From the NCBI RefSeq assembly GCF_030406325.1, contig NZ_JAUEQY010000016.1, positions 62,001 through 126,000 on the forward strand: DNA of 64,000 nt. Direction: 5' to 3'. This DNA is from Actinomadura sp. DC4. Lineage in GTDB: Bacteria > Actinomycetota > Actinomycetes > Streptosporangiales > Streptosporangiaceae. The notes under the pieces were generated by a model that was given only the letters and a program-made list of their open reading frames with translations, was not told where the DNA came from and did no database searches. A program made the position numbers and the translations under genes. Below, piece after piece: positions 35,172 through 42,952 of this stretch (position 1 is the stretch's first letter; each line of letters opens with the position of its first letter).

Positions 35172-35888
35172 ATGCACAAGTGGCGTACGGTGATGCTCGC
35201 GTCGCTGGCGCTCACCAGCGGAACCGCGCTCGCGGCGACGCTGGGACCGGCGGCCGGCGCCGCGGCCTTCGACCCGTGTTCGGCCGTCAGCCAGGGCAGA
35301 CTCCGCTACACGCCGGGCGGCGCCACGCGTCTCGTGTTCGCGATCTCCAGCGCGTACACCTCGAACTACGTGACCGTCACCGAGTGCGTGAAGAAGGGGC
35401 GCTCGTGGACGAAAGTCACCGAGACTCCCGGGCGCGCCGGAACGAACGGTTTCGCACGGCCCGGCAAGAAGCGCGAGGGCGACGGGAAGAGCCCGACCGG
35501 TTCGTTCACGTTCACCGAGGCGTTCGGGGTGGCCGATCCCGGGACGAGGCTGCACTACCGTACGCTCCGCTCCTCCGGTGACTGCTGGGGCGCCACGCCT
35601 GGTCAGAGCCACTACAACGACTACTACTCGGGCGACTGCGGCGCCAGCGATGAGAACCTCTCCTCTCTCATGGCGCTCGGCCCGTACCGCCAGGCCGCCG
35701 TCATCGACTACAACCGTCCTCGGGCAGTGGCCGGGTACGGCTCGGCGATCTTCTTCCACGTCGGCGGCAGGACCCCGACGGCCGGCTGCATCTCGATCGA
35801 GGAGACCCCGCTGCGTGGCATCATCCGCTCGCTCGCCCCGGGCGACCGCATGATCATGGGTCCGAGCTCGGAGCTGTTCCGGTCCTAG
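35172..35888 (+). CDS. Secreted L,D-transpeptidase-like (YkuD-type) protein
   Basis: 238 residues; ATG 35172 after TTGGAGG starts a signal peptide (MHKWRTVMLASLALTSGTALAATLGPAAGAAA). The mature part has GRAGTNGFARPGKKREGDGKSPTGSFTF and then the catalytic motif IFFHVGGRTPTAGCISIEETPLRGIIR, a HxxG...TxGCIS arrangement with cysteine as nucleophile. This fits the YkuD/ErfK fold that forms 3-3 peptidoglycan crosslinks. Three further cysteines (DPCSAV, TECVKK, GDCWG/GDCG) suggest disulfides in an exported enzyme. The activity could be crosslinking or a related amidase or carboxypeptidase. It is divergent from the DUF1707 gene. Confidence 0.85.
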   Translation: MHKWRTVMLASLALTSGTALAATLGPAAGAAAFDPCSAVSQGRLRYTPGGATRLVFAISSAYTSNYVTVTECVKKGRSWTKVTETPGRAGTNGFARPGKKREGDGKSPTGSFTFTEAFGVADPGTRLHYRTLRSSGDCWGATPGQSHYNDYYSGDCGASDENLSSLMALGPYRQAAVIDYNRPRAVAGYGSAIFFHVGGRTPTAGCISIEETPLRGIIRSLAPGDRMIMGPSSELFRS

Positions 35889-35938
35889 GACCGGCGGCCG
35901 ATGGCGCGATGGTCGTTCGATGTGGCGGAATGGGCTTC

Positions 35939-36712
35939 GTGAACGACTCATGGGTGAACGCCTATCTGACCCGCATCGGCGCGGAACGCCCGTCGCGCCC
36001 TGACGCCGAGGCTCTACGCGTGCTGCATCTCCGGCATCAGCTCACGGTGCCGTTCGAGAACCTGAGCATCCACCTGGGCGAGGACATCGTCCTCGAGCCC
36101 GGCGCGCTGGTCGCCAAGGTCGTCGACCGGCGGCGCGGCGGTTTCTGTTACGAGCTGAACGGCGCGTTCGCGACGCTCCTGGCGGCGCTGGGGTACGAGG
36201 TCTCGCTCCTGGCGGCCCGGGTGTTCGGCGAGAACGGTCTGGGCATCCCGCATGATCATCTTGCCCTGCGGGTCGGGCCGTGGCTGGCCGACGTGGGGTT
36301 CGGCGGTCATACGCACTATCCGCTGCGGCTGGAGGAGCGCGGCGACCAGGTCGATCCCGGTGGCGTCTTTCGTCTCGCCGAGACTCCTGATGGCGACCTG
36401 GACGTGTTCAAGGACGGCCAGGCGCAGTACCGCCTGGAGCCTCGGCCGCGCGAACTCCGGGACTTCAGGGCGGGTTGCTGGTGGCACCGTACGTCTCCGG
36501 AGTCGCACTTCACCCGGTCGCTGGTCTGCTCGCTTCTGACCGAGTCCGGGCGGACCACTCTGAGCGGCCGAAACCTCGTCCGTACGGTGGACGGCGCGCG
36601 GTCGGAGGAGCCTCTGGGCGACGACGCGGAGGTCCTCGCGGCGTACCGTTCCGTTTTCGGCGTCACGCTGGAGTGCGTGCCGGAGCTCGGCGGCGTCCCG
36701 GTTGTGAGGTGA
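35939..36712 (+). CDS. nat: Arylamine N-acetyltransferase
   Basis: Transfers an acetyl group from acetyl-CoA to arylamines or hydrazines; family members also close macrolactams in ansamycin pathways. The 257 residues have the Cys-His-Asp triad: Cys in RRRGGFCYELNGAFATLL, His in GIPHDHLALRV, and Asp in WLADVGFGGHTHYPLRL. GTG 35939 gives the family-like start NDSWVNAYLTRIGAERP; ATG 35930 is also in frame. No ansamycin genes are nearby, so a detoxification role is more likely. A 35-40-base imperfect duplication of its 3' end and following bases lies just upstream of the next gene. Confidence 0.93.
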   Translation: MNDSWVNAYLTRIGAERPSRPDAEALRVLHLRHQLTVPFENLSIHLGEDIVLEPGALVAKVVDRRRGGFCYELNGAFATLLAALGYEVSLLAARVFGENGLGIPHDHLALRVGPWLADVGFGGHTHYPLRLEERGDQVDPGGVFRLAETPDGDLDVFKDGQAQYRLEPRPRELRDFRAGCWWHRTSPESHFTRSLVCSLLTESGRTTLSGRNLVRTVDGARSEEPLGDDAEVLAAYRSVFGVTLECVPELGGVPVVR

Positions 36713-36777
36713 GGGCGTGTTGATGGCGGTGGGGTCGTGCGGCAGCGGTGTCCCGGTTGGAGGGTGAGGGTGCGTTG

Positions 36778-37620
36778 ATGACGATCAGGTGTGCGGTGGT
36801 GCTGGGCGGCGGTGGGCTCGCGGGAATGGCCTGGGAGAGTGGCGTGCTCGCCGGGCTGGCGTCGGCCGGAGTCGACGTCGGCGGTGCCGACCTGGTCGTC
36901 GGTACGTCCGCAGGGTCGGTGGTCGGCGCCTGGCTCGCCGGCGGACGGCCGGTGACCGAGTCGTACCAGCGGGTCGTGGACGCACCGCTGCCGGGTGAGG
37001 AGCTGCCACCGGCGGCGTCGCTGTCCGACATGACGGCGATGTTCCGTGAACTGGCAAGGGACGCACGCGGCCGGGACGACTGGCGCCGGCGCGTCGGCGC
37101 CCGCGCGCTCACCGCCGAGACCCCGCCCGAGTCGGCGCGCATCGAGGTCATGGCCGCGCGGCTACCGGTCCACACCTGGCCCGAGACCGAACTCGCCGTC
37201 GTCGCGGCGGACGCGAACACGGGTGAGCGAAGGGTGTTCCGGCATGACTCCGGCGCGGGCCTGGTGGACGCGGTGACCGCGAGCTGCGCACTCCCACTGC
37301 TATGGCCACCGGTCACCATCGGCGGCGCGCGCTATGTCGACGGCGGCATCCACTCGGTCACCAACGCGGACCTGGCCAAGGGGTACGACCGGGTACTCAT
37401 CCTCGCCCCCGTGACCGACGGCTCCCTGAAGAAACAGGTAGGAGCCCTGCGAAAGCAGGGAGCACAGGTACACGTGATCGAACTCGACGCGGACTCAGAG
37501 GCGGCGATCGGCGGCGCCCTGCGCGACCCGTCGACGCGCCTACCCGCCGCGAAGGCCGGCCACGCCCAGGGCGTGGCCACCGCTCCGGCCGTCGCCGCCC
37601 TCTGGCAAGGGCACTTCTGA
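36778..37620 (+). CDS. Patatin-like phospholipase family protein
   Basis: 280 residues. The glycine-rich oxyanion motif VLGGGGLAGMAWESGVLAGL, the nucleophile elbow DLVVGTSAGSVVGAWLAGG (Ser) and the dyad Asp in RYVDGGIHSVTNADLA are all intact, so it is likely an active serine lipase or acyl hydrolase. There is no signal peptide; the enzyme is cytosolic or peripheral. The C-terminus is HVIELDADSEAAIGGALRDPSTRLPAAKAGHAQGVATAPAVAALWQGHF. ATG 36778 is chosen with GGAGGGTGAGGG upstream. The DNA that follows contains several decayed copies of parts of this gene (37621-38085), a sign of repeated local duplication. Confidence 0.9.
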   Translation: MTIRCAVVLGGGGLAGMAWESGVLAGLASAGVDVGGADLVVGTSAGSVVGAWLAGGRPVTESYQRVVDAPLPGEELPPAASLSDMTAMFRELARDARGRDDWRRRVGARALTAETPPESARIEVMAARLPVHTWPETELAVVAADANTGERRVFRHDSGAGLVDAVTASCALPLLWPPVTIGGARYVDGGIHSVTNADLAKGYDRVLILAPVTDGSLKKQVGALRKQGAQVHVIELDADSEAAIGGALRDPSTRLPAAKAGHAQGVATAPAVAALWQGHF

Positions 37621-38085
37621 TCACCGCGGCGGGCAGGCGATCGGCGTCCGTCACGGCATAGAGCCTGGGGAGCCTCCAGCGTCGCGAGAGGTGTGGCCGT
37701 GGCCGGTGCGTACGGCTGGGCGGCGCCGACGTGGTCGTGCCACGCCGTGGCGAACGCGCCTTGCCCGCGGTGAGAGCCGGCCGCGTCCAGGGCGTGAGCG
37801 TCGCTTCGGCCGCTGTCGCCCTCTGGCAAGGGCGCCTCTGATCGCTGCGGCGAACGCCTTGCCTGTCGCGTGAGTCGGTCATGTTCAGCGTCGGCCACGT
37901 CCAGGGCGTGAGTGTCGCTTTGGGCGCCGCCGCCCTGTGGCGAGCGCGCCTCTGGTCGCCGGGCGTCCGGGTGTGCGCGGAGGCGGTGATCGGCGGCGCG
38001 CCGCGCGATCCGGCGGCGCGGCTTGGCCGTCGTGAGAGCCGGGTGCGTCCGCGGTGTGAGTGACGCTTCGGCTGTCGTCGTGTTT
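37621..38085 (+). pseudogene. Decayed tandem copies of the patatin-like gene, mostly its 3' end
   Basis: After the intact stop, parts of the gene recur. 37773-37845 and about 37890-37960 repeat the last 70 bases, with CCAGGGCGTGAG and GCCCTCTGGCAAGGGC-type blocks. 37985-38075 repeats the preceding GCGGTGATCGGCGGCGC...CCGCGCGATCC block and again the GCGT.CG.GGTGTGAGTG end. A GGCGGCGCCGACGTGGTCGT block near 37720 matches the gene's GADLVV segment. Stops and indels break every frame. No other gene is visible in this interval. Confidence 0.65.
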
Positions 38086-38177
38086 TGACGGGAAAGTCGC
38101 TGATGGTCGGGCATCCGGGGCGTGGGGTCAGGCGTCCAACAGGAGCACGTTCTCTCTTGGTTCGAAGGGGCGTCACC

Positions 38178-38660
38178 GTGTCAGAGGATGCCGGCCTGAA
38201 CGTCTACCAGATCGCCTACGTCTGCGGTGGCCCGGCTCGGGTCGCCATGGTGGCCCTCGTTGGTCTCTACGAGGACGACGAGATCGCGATCGCCCTCACA
38301 CGGCGGCGGGTCACCGTGCTGGACCGGGCCAGCCGTGATCCGGTGCGTGCGGCGGCGGTCGCGCTGATTCCCGACGCCGGGCGGACGCTCGGCTCCGTCC
38401 TGTCCGCGGTCGCCGCCTCCGACGCCGTCGCAGAGATCGGGCGGGCGTTGCGTGACCGCGGCCTGCTCTCCGGAGCCCGGCTCACCGCGCTCTGGGCCTC
38501 ACCGCGAACACGCATCACCCGGAGCCTGCGCCGCCGGATCGTGGCGGGTCTGCCCACCGCGCCCGACGACCCCCGGCGCGTGGCGACCATGGGCTCGGCG
38601 GGCATCGGGGATCCAGCGCTGCGTCAGGTCTTCGCGACCGCCGACGCCGAACTCGGCTAG
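38178..38660 (+). CDS. TIGR04222-like domain protein
   Basis: 160 residues from GTG 38178, with GAAGGGG 7 bases upstream. LNVYQIAYVCGGPARVAMVALVGLYEDDEIAIALTRRRVTVLDRASRDPVRAAAVALIPDAGRTLGSVLSAVAASDAVAEIGRALRDRGLL follows the pattern of TIGR04222 proteins (AYLAGGPRRA... then a helical arm), but the membrane segments and Gly-rich tail usual there are missing. The remaining C-terminus is basic and helical. Function is unknown. The stop codon TAG lies inside the 4-base target site CTAG of the adjacent insertion sequence; since CTAG is present on both sides, the pre-insertion gene would have ended at the same codon. Confidence 0.65.
   Translation: MSEDAGLNVYQIAYVCGGPARVAMVALVGLYEDDEIAIALTRRRVTVLDRASRDPVRAAAVALIPDAGRTLGSVLSAVAASDAVAEIGRALRDRGLLSGARLTALWASPRTRITRSLRRRIVAGLPTAPDDPRRVATMGSAGIGDPALRQVFATADAELG
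38657..38660. repeat. Left target-site duplication of the IS (CTAG)
   Basis: CTAG at 38657-38660 is repeated at 40048-40051 directly outside the other terminal repeat. The T-A-G is the stop codon of the TIGR04222-like gene. Confidence 0.8.
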
Positions 38661-40047
38661 TAGTGCTTTGTTAGGTGGATAAGGCGAAGGGTTGGTGGCA
38701 GGTGGGGCAGTGGCCTGTCCAGGTCGCGAGCAGTGCTTGGAGTTCGCGGAGGATTTTGTAGAGGGTCAGGCCGCCCCGGCTGCTTTTGGGCTGGTCAGCC
38801 GCAGTGTTGTGAGGAACAGGTGGGCGGCGGTCACGAGGGTGAGGTGGCGGTTCCAGCCGGTCCAGGTGCGTCCTTCGTAGTGGTCGATGCCCAGGCCGGT
38901 TTTGAGTTCGCGGTAGTCGTGTTCGATGCGCCAGCGGATCTTCCCCCACCGGACCAGGTCGTGGAGTGGGGTGTGGGCGGGCAGGTTCGACAGCCAGTAT
39001 TTGACCGGCTCGTCCTCTTCGGCTGGCCATTGGGCGATCAGCCATGCCGCCGGCAGGGTGCCGTCCTCGTTGTAGCGGGGGCGGCGGCCGGCCGGGCGGA
39101 TCCGCAACGCGACGAACTCGGCCGCCAGCTCACCTTTGGAGCCCTGGCGCCACACCACGCGGCGGGCGGCGGTGCGGCCGGCGGCCAGCACATGCTCGCG
39201 CAAAGAGATCGGCTTGTCGCGGTAACGCGGCAGGCCACGCCAGCGTTTGTCCCGATGGGGAAGCAGTTCGGGGACGGCGTCGGCGGCGTGAGCGGTGGCT
39301 GTGCCCTTGACCTGCACGATGTAGCCCAGATCCCGCTCAGCCAACGCGGCCCGGAACAAAGCGTTGTCGCCGTATCCGGCGTCCGCGCAGATCACCGGCA
39401 CCTCCAGGCCCCAGCCGCGCAGCTCATCGAGCATCTCGATCGCCAGCTGCCACTTCGGCCGGTTCCGCTCACCATCGGGAATCCCGGCCCGCGCACGCCG
39501 GCGCTGGACCTGCTCGGCGATGCCGGTGTCATCAGTGCAGGCATCGTCCCAGGACTCAGGGATGAACAGCCGCCAGTCAAGCGCGGCCGAGGCATGGTCG
39601 GTAACCGCGTGCACGCTCACCCCGATCTGGCAGTTGCCGACCTTGCCCAACGTCCCCGAATACTGCCGCGCCACCCCGGGCGAGGACGTCCCGTACTTGG
39701 GGAACCCGGTGTCATCGATCACCCACGCCACCGGACCCACCACCCGCTGAACCCGGGCCGCCAGCCGACGCCGCACCGCAGCGAAATCCCACGTCGAAGA
39801 ACTCATGAACTGCTGCAACCGCTGATGATCCACACCAAGACGTTCCGCCATCGGCTGCATCGACTTACGCTGCCCATCCAGCAACAGACCCCGCACATAC
39901 AACCCACCCGTGACCCGCTGATCCGACCGAGCCAACGACGCGAACACCTCAGCGGTGAACTCCTCCAACCGCGACCGGACCGCGGCGATCTCTCCAAGCT
40001 CCACACAAGATCATCGCCACCAAGACCACAAACGTAACAAAGCACTA
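38661..40047. mobile_element. IS701-like insertion sequence, complete
   Basis: A 1387-base element bounded by perfect 13-base terminal inverted repeats TAGTGCTTTGTTA (38661-38673) and TAACAAAGCACTA (40035-40047). It is flanked by the 4-base duplication CTAG. It carries a single intact transposase gene on the minus strand. A 4-base YTAR-type duplication fits the IS701 family. The intact ends, duplication and frame suggest a recent insertion. Confidence 0.88.
38766..40004 (-). CDS. IS701-family DDE transposase
   Basis: 412 residues, full length. The N-terminal part MELGEIAAVRSRLEEFTAEVFASLARSDQRVTGGLYVRGLLLDGQRKSMQPMAERL is characteristic of IS701 transposases. DDE residues are expected at Asp in VAWVIDDTGFPKYG, Asp in VICADAGYGDN and Glu in IRWRIEHDYRELKTGLGIDHYEGR; all three regions are intact. 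The KVGNCQIGVSVHAVTD segment is also diagnostic. The start lies 31 bases inside the right inverted repeat. No frameshift or stop interrupts the frame, so the element may be active. Confidence 0.93.
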   Translation of the reverse strand: MELGEIAAVRSRLEEFTAEVFASLARSDQRVTGGLYVRGLLLDGQRKSMQPMAERLGVDHQRLQQFMSSSTWDFAAVRRRLAARVQRVVGPVAWVIDDTGFPKYGTSSPGVARQYSGTLGKVGNCQIGVSVHAVTDHASAALDWRLFIPESWDDACTDDTGIAEQVQRRRARAGIPDGERNRPKWQLAIEMLDELRGWGLEVPVICADAGYGDNALFRAALAERDLGYIVQVKGTATAHAADAVPELLPHRDKRWRGLPRYRDKPISLREHVLAAGRTAARRVVWRQGSKGELAAEFVALRIRPAGRRPRYNEDGTLPAAWLIAQWPAEEDEPVKYWLSNLPAHTPLHDLVRWGKIRWRIEHDYRELKTGLGIDHYEGRTWTGWNRHLTLVTAAHLFLTTLRLTSPKAAGAA

Positions 40048-40051
40048 CTAG
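40048..40051. repeat. Right target-site duplication of the IS (CTAG)
   Basis: Matches 38657-38660 and is followed by GGCCTGTCTCG, the sequence that would have followed the TIGR04222-like gene's stop codon before insertion. Confidence 0.8.
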
Positions 40052-40229
40052 GGCCTGTCTCGAAGTCCCGCTGTCCTACTGCGCGGCGTCCAGGCGGCGT
40101 CTCGCCGCGTTGTCGTCTGCGGAGTGAGCCGACGTCCGCTGCGGTGTCCGTACCGCGACGGCCGGCCCGTGCCGCGACGACCGAGACCCGTAACACGACA
40201 GCCGACGCCCGCACCGCGATGACCGCGCC

Positions 40230-40496
40230 CTACGGTCCGCCGCGTCGGCGCAGGACCACCTTGAGGCCGTTGGTCGCCTGGACCAGCCAGAACACGGACA
40301 GCAGCCCCAACCCGGCGAAGAACACCGTGTAAGTCGTACCCAGGTGACCGCGGAGCAGGCTGTACACACTCCCGCCCAGGCACACCAGCGCGGCGAACAC
40401 GCTCAGGTAACCGACGGCCAGGTTTCTCGGTGTGAACCGCCACCACGGGTCGTCGGCGGGCCAGCGGACGTCGTTCGGATCTCCCCTGTTCGTCAT
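40230..40496 (-). CDS. Small two-helix membrane protein
   Basis: Function unknown. 88 residues from ATG 40496, with GGAGG upstream on the minus strand. The N-terminal cytoplasmic part MTNRGDPNDVRWPADDPWWRFTPRN leads into two hydrophobic helices (LAVGYLSVFAALVCLGGSVYSLL and TYTVFFAGLGLLSVFWLVQATNGL), ending VVLRRRGGP. The strong signal for a membrane hairpin and a good ribosome site make it a credible gene. It is divergent from the histidine kinase by about 130 bases, an interval that contains a repeated GGCCGA motif (CTTCGGCCGAAAGGCCG and ATCGGCCATTCGGCCGAT). Confidence 0.65.
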   Translation of the reverse strand: MTNRGDPNDVRWPADDPWWRFTPRNLAVGYLSVFAALVCLGGSVYSLLRGHLGTTYTVFFAGLGLLSVFWLVQATNGLKVVLRRRGGP

Positions 40497-40628
40497 GCCA
40501 CCGATCCTCCGCGCCGAAGCCAACACCCCGCTTCGGCCGAAAGGCCGATCTCAACGACACGGCATCGGCCATTCGGCCGATACGAAGTCCCGCACCCCCG
40601 GTGGAGCCGCACGCCCGGAAAAGGCGGC

Positions 40629-41819
40629 ATGCTCGATGCCATGACCAGCGCACGTCTCGACGGCGGCCCCCCGCCCACACGCCGCGTGCCTCTGGCGATC
40701 GAGATCGCGGCCCTGGTGTTCCTGGCGGTGGTCGACATCGTGTCGATCCTGCACGAACCACCCGCCCACGGCCTGACGGCGGGTCTGGCCACCGCGGTCA
40801 TACCGGGATTCGGCCCGGCGGCGGCGGCCCTCGCCATGCTCCGCCGCCGCTTCACGGCGCGGATCGGCCCGCTCGCCGCCGGCGTCATCGGGATCAGTGC
40901 GCTGAACACCACGCTGGCCGCCCTGACCCCCGGCGACCAGACGCCCGGCCTGACGGAGATCCTGGCGATCGCCCTGCTCGTCGGCGCGGCCTGCCGCCGG
41001 CTGGACCGGTACGCGGCGATCGGGCTGGCCGCCGCCGGAGGCGTCGCGATGACGGTCGCCCCGATGGTGAGGTTCGGATCGGGACCCTCGGCGGGGCTGC
41101 TCGCGGTGCCCGCGGCGCTCCTGTGGGGCGGCTCGCTCGCCGTCGGCCTGGTCCTGCGCGACACCGACGGCCGCCGCCGGGCCGCCCTCGCCGAGGCGCG
41201 TACGGCCGAGCGCCTGCGTCTCGCCCGCGAACTCCATGACTTCGTCGCCCACCACGTGACCGGCATCGTCGTACGCGCCCAGGCCGCGCGGGTCGTCGCC
41301 ACCGCCGGGACCGACGCGGAGGTCTTCCGTGAGATCGAGGAGGCCGGCTCCGACGCCCTGACCGCGATGCGGCGGCTCGTGGGCATGCTGCGGACCGACT
41401 CCCAGGGCCCGCCGCCGTACGCCGGCGGCATTCGCGCGGCCGTGCTCGACGCCACCTCGAAGCACGACGGGATCGCCCCCGACCTCCCGGACGAACTGGA
41501 CCGTCTCTCCCTCGCGCCCGAGACCGTCACGACCGTGCACCGGGTCGTCCTGGAGGCGCTGACCAACGTCCGCCGCCACGCGCCGGGGGCGACGGACGTA
41601 CGGGTGGCCGCGCGCGTCCAGCGGGACGCCCTGGTCGTGGAGGTCGTCAACGACGGCGTACGCGGCTCCGCCGGCGACGGAGGAGGCTACGGACTGATCG
41701 GCATGACCGAGCGGGTCACCGCGCTCGGGGGTACACTCCGCGCCGGTGCGGAGTCCGGACGGCGCTGGCGGATCACCGTACGCCTGCCGCTCGACGACGC
41801 GCCGGAGGTGGCTCGATGA
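40629..41819 (+). CDS. Two-component sensor histidine kinase (NarL-associated, HisKA_3)
   Basis: 396 residues. The first 175 form six to seven membrane helices with short loops (VPLAIEIAALVFLAVVDIVSIL onward) and no large extracytoplasmic sensor, so the signal is probably sensed in or at the membrane. The dimerisation/phosphoacceptor box is ERLRLARELHDFVAHHVTGIVVRAQAAR with His203. The ATPase domain has VVLEALTNVRRHAPGATDVRV (N box) and the G box GDGGGYGLIGMTERVTALGGTL. ATG 40629 is used, with ATG 40641 as an alternative. The stop overlaps the response-regulator start by 4 bases. Confidence 0.93.
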   Translation: MLDAMTSARLDGGPPPTRRVPLAIEIAALVFLAVVDIVSILHEPPAHGLTAGLATAVIPGFGPAAAALAMLRRRFTARIGPLAAGVIGISALNTTLAALTPGDQTPGLTEILAIALLVGAACRRLDRYAAIGLAAAGGVAMTVAPMVRFGSGPSAGLLAVPAALLWGGSLAVGLVLRDTDGRRRAALAEARTAERLRLARELHDFVAHHVTGIVVRAQAARVVATAGTDAEVFREIEEAGSDALTAMRRLVGMLRTDSQGPPPYAGGIRAAVLDATSKHDGIAPDLPDELDRLSLAPETVTTVHRVVLEALTNVRRHAPGATDVRVAARVQRDALVVEVVNDGVRGSAGDGGGYGLIGMTERVTALGGTLRAGAESGRRWRITVRLPLDDAPEVAR

Positions 41820-42463
41820 GCATCCGCGTCCTCGTGGCCGACGACCAGGCGATGGTACGCACCGGGTTCCGGCTCATCCTCGACGCCGAACCCGACATCG
41901 AAGTGGTCGGCGAGGCCGCGGACGGCGAGGCGGCGGTGGGCCGGGCCCGCGACCTGCGCCCCGACGTGACGCTCATGGACATCCGGATGCCGCGCATCGA
42001 CGGGCTCCAGGCCACTCGCCTGCTCGCCGGGCCGGACGTCCCCGAGCCCCTGCGCGTCGTCGTGGTCACCACCTACGACGAGGACGAGAACGTCTACTCC
42101 GCCCTGCGCGCGGGCGCGTGCGGCTTCCTGCTCAAAGACGCCGGCCCCCGGCTCCTGGTCGAGGCCGTACGCGCGGCGGCGGACGGAGAGTCGCTCGTCT
42201 CGCCGTCGATCACGACGCGGCTGCTGGCGCGCTTCGCCACGACGACCTCCACGGCTGCCGGCCCGGGCGAGCCGCTGACCGCCCGTGAGCTGGAGGTCGT
42301 ACGCGCCGTGGCACGCGGTTTCACCAACGCGGAGATCTGCGACGAACTCGTCATCTCACTCTCGACGGTCAAGACGCACCTGGCCGGCGTCCAGCGCAAA
42401 CTCGGCCTGCGCAACCGGACCGAAATCGCGATCTGGGCCTGGGAGAGCCGCCTGGTCGGCTAA
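41816..42463 (+). CDS. Response regulator, NarL/FixJ (LuxR HTH) type
   Basis: 215 residues. The receiver domain has the acidic pair Asp9-Asp10, phosphoacceptor Asp55 in VTLMDIRMPRIDG, Thr in VVVTTYDEDE and Lys in GFLLKDAGP, all conserved. The LuxR HTH occupies the last 65 residues (LTARELEVVRAVARGFTNAEICDELVISLSTVKTHLAGVQRKLGLRNRTEIAIWAWE). It is cotranscribed and translationally coupled with the kinase. Its stop overlaps the convergent RDD gene stop by 4 bases. Targets are unknown; the divergent small membrane protein at 40230 and the pair itself are the nearest candidates. Confidence 0.95.
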   Translation: MSIRVLVADDQAMVRTGFRLILDAEPDIEVVGEAADGEAAVGRARDLRPDVTLMDIRMPRIDGLQATRLLAGPDVPEPLRVVVVTTYDEDENVYSALRAGACGFLLKDAGPRLLVEAVRAAADGESLVSPSITTRLLARFATTTSTAAGPGEPLTARELEVVRAVARGFTNAEICDELVISLSTVKTHLAGVQRKLGLRNRTEIAIWAWESRLVG

Positions 42464-42906
42464 CCGCGCCGTACGACGAGGGTGCGGGCCACCATGTCGC
42501 CGAAGCGCTGGTTGCGGGCGCTGAAGGCGATCGCGAGCGCGCCCACCAGGCCGAAGAAGTAGCCGTCCACGACGACCATCAGCCAGCGGATCGTGTACGT
42601 CCGCAGCGGCGGGTCCTCGCCGTGTTCGGTGATGACGCGGAGCCCGAGGCAGCGCATCCCCGGTGTGCCGCCGAGCCAGCGGTACGGCACCCACACCTCG
42701 ATGAACCAGTTGTCGGCGATCAGCACGAGGATGAACACGGTCAGCGTGACGTACGTCAGGGGAAGCCGCCCGCCGCCGTGCGGCATGCGCAGGACGAAGT
42801 GCAGGCCGAGTACGAGGACGAGGAACGCCGGTACGGAGGCGATCAGCCGGTCGACGCCGAACTGGACGTACCTGCGGATGATCAGGCCGGACACGCGCAC
42901 CATCAT
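42460..42906 (-). CDS. RDD-family membrane protein
   Basis: 148 residues. The RDD pattern is seen as an Arg near the start (IIRRYVQFGVDRLIASVPAFLVLVLGLHFVL, with the Asp in VDRL), further helices YVTLTVFILVLIADNWFIEVWV, the conserved GGTPGMRCLGLRVITEHGEDPPLRTYTIRWL, and a final helix VDGYFFGLVGALAIAFSARNQRFGDMVARTLVV. RDD proteins are small polytopic proteins of unclear role, some implicated in cation/proton exchange. The start is uncertain: paired ATG codons at 42906 and 42903 without a clear ribosome site, and a longer frame upstream that overlaps the PAP2 gene. Confidence 0.85.
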   Translation of the reverse strand: MMVRVSGLIIRRYVQFGVDRLIASVPAFLVLVLGLHFVLRMPHGGGRLPLTYVTLTVFILVLIADNWFIEVWVPYRWLGGTPGMRCLGLRVITEHGEDPPLRTYTIRWLMVVVDGYFFGLVGALAIAFSARNQRFGDMVARTLVVRRG

Positions 42907-42952
42907 GTCACGGGGGACGATACGGCCGCGAAGGCGCGGGTAGGGGCCGGGG

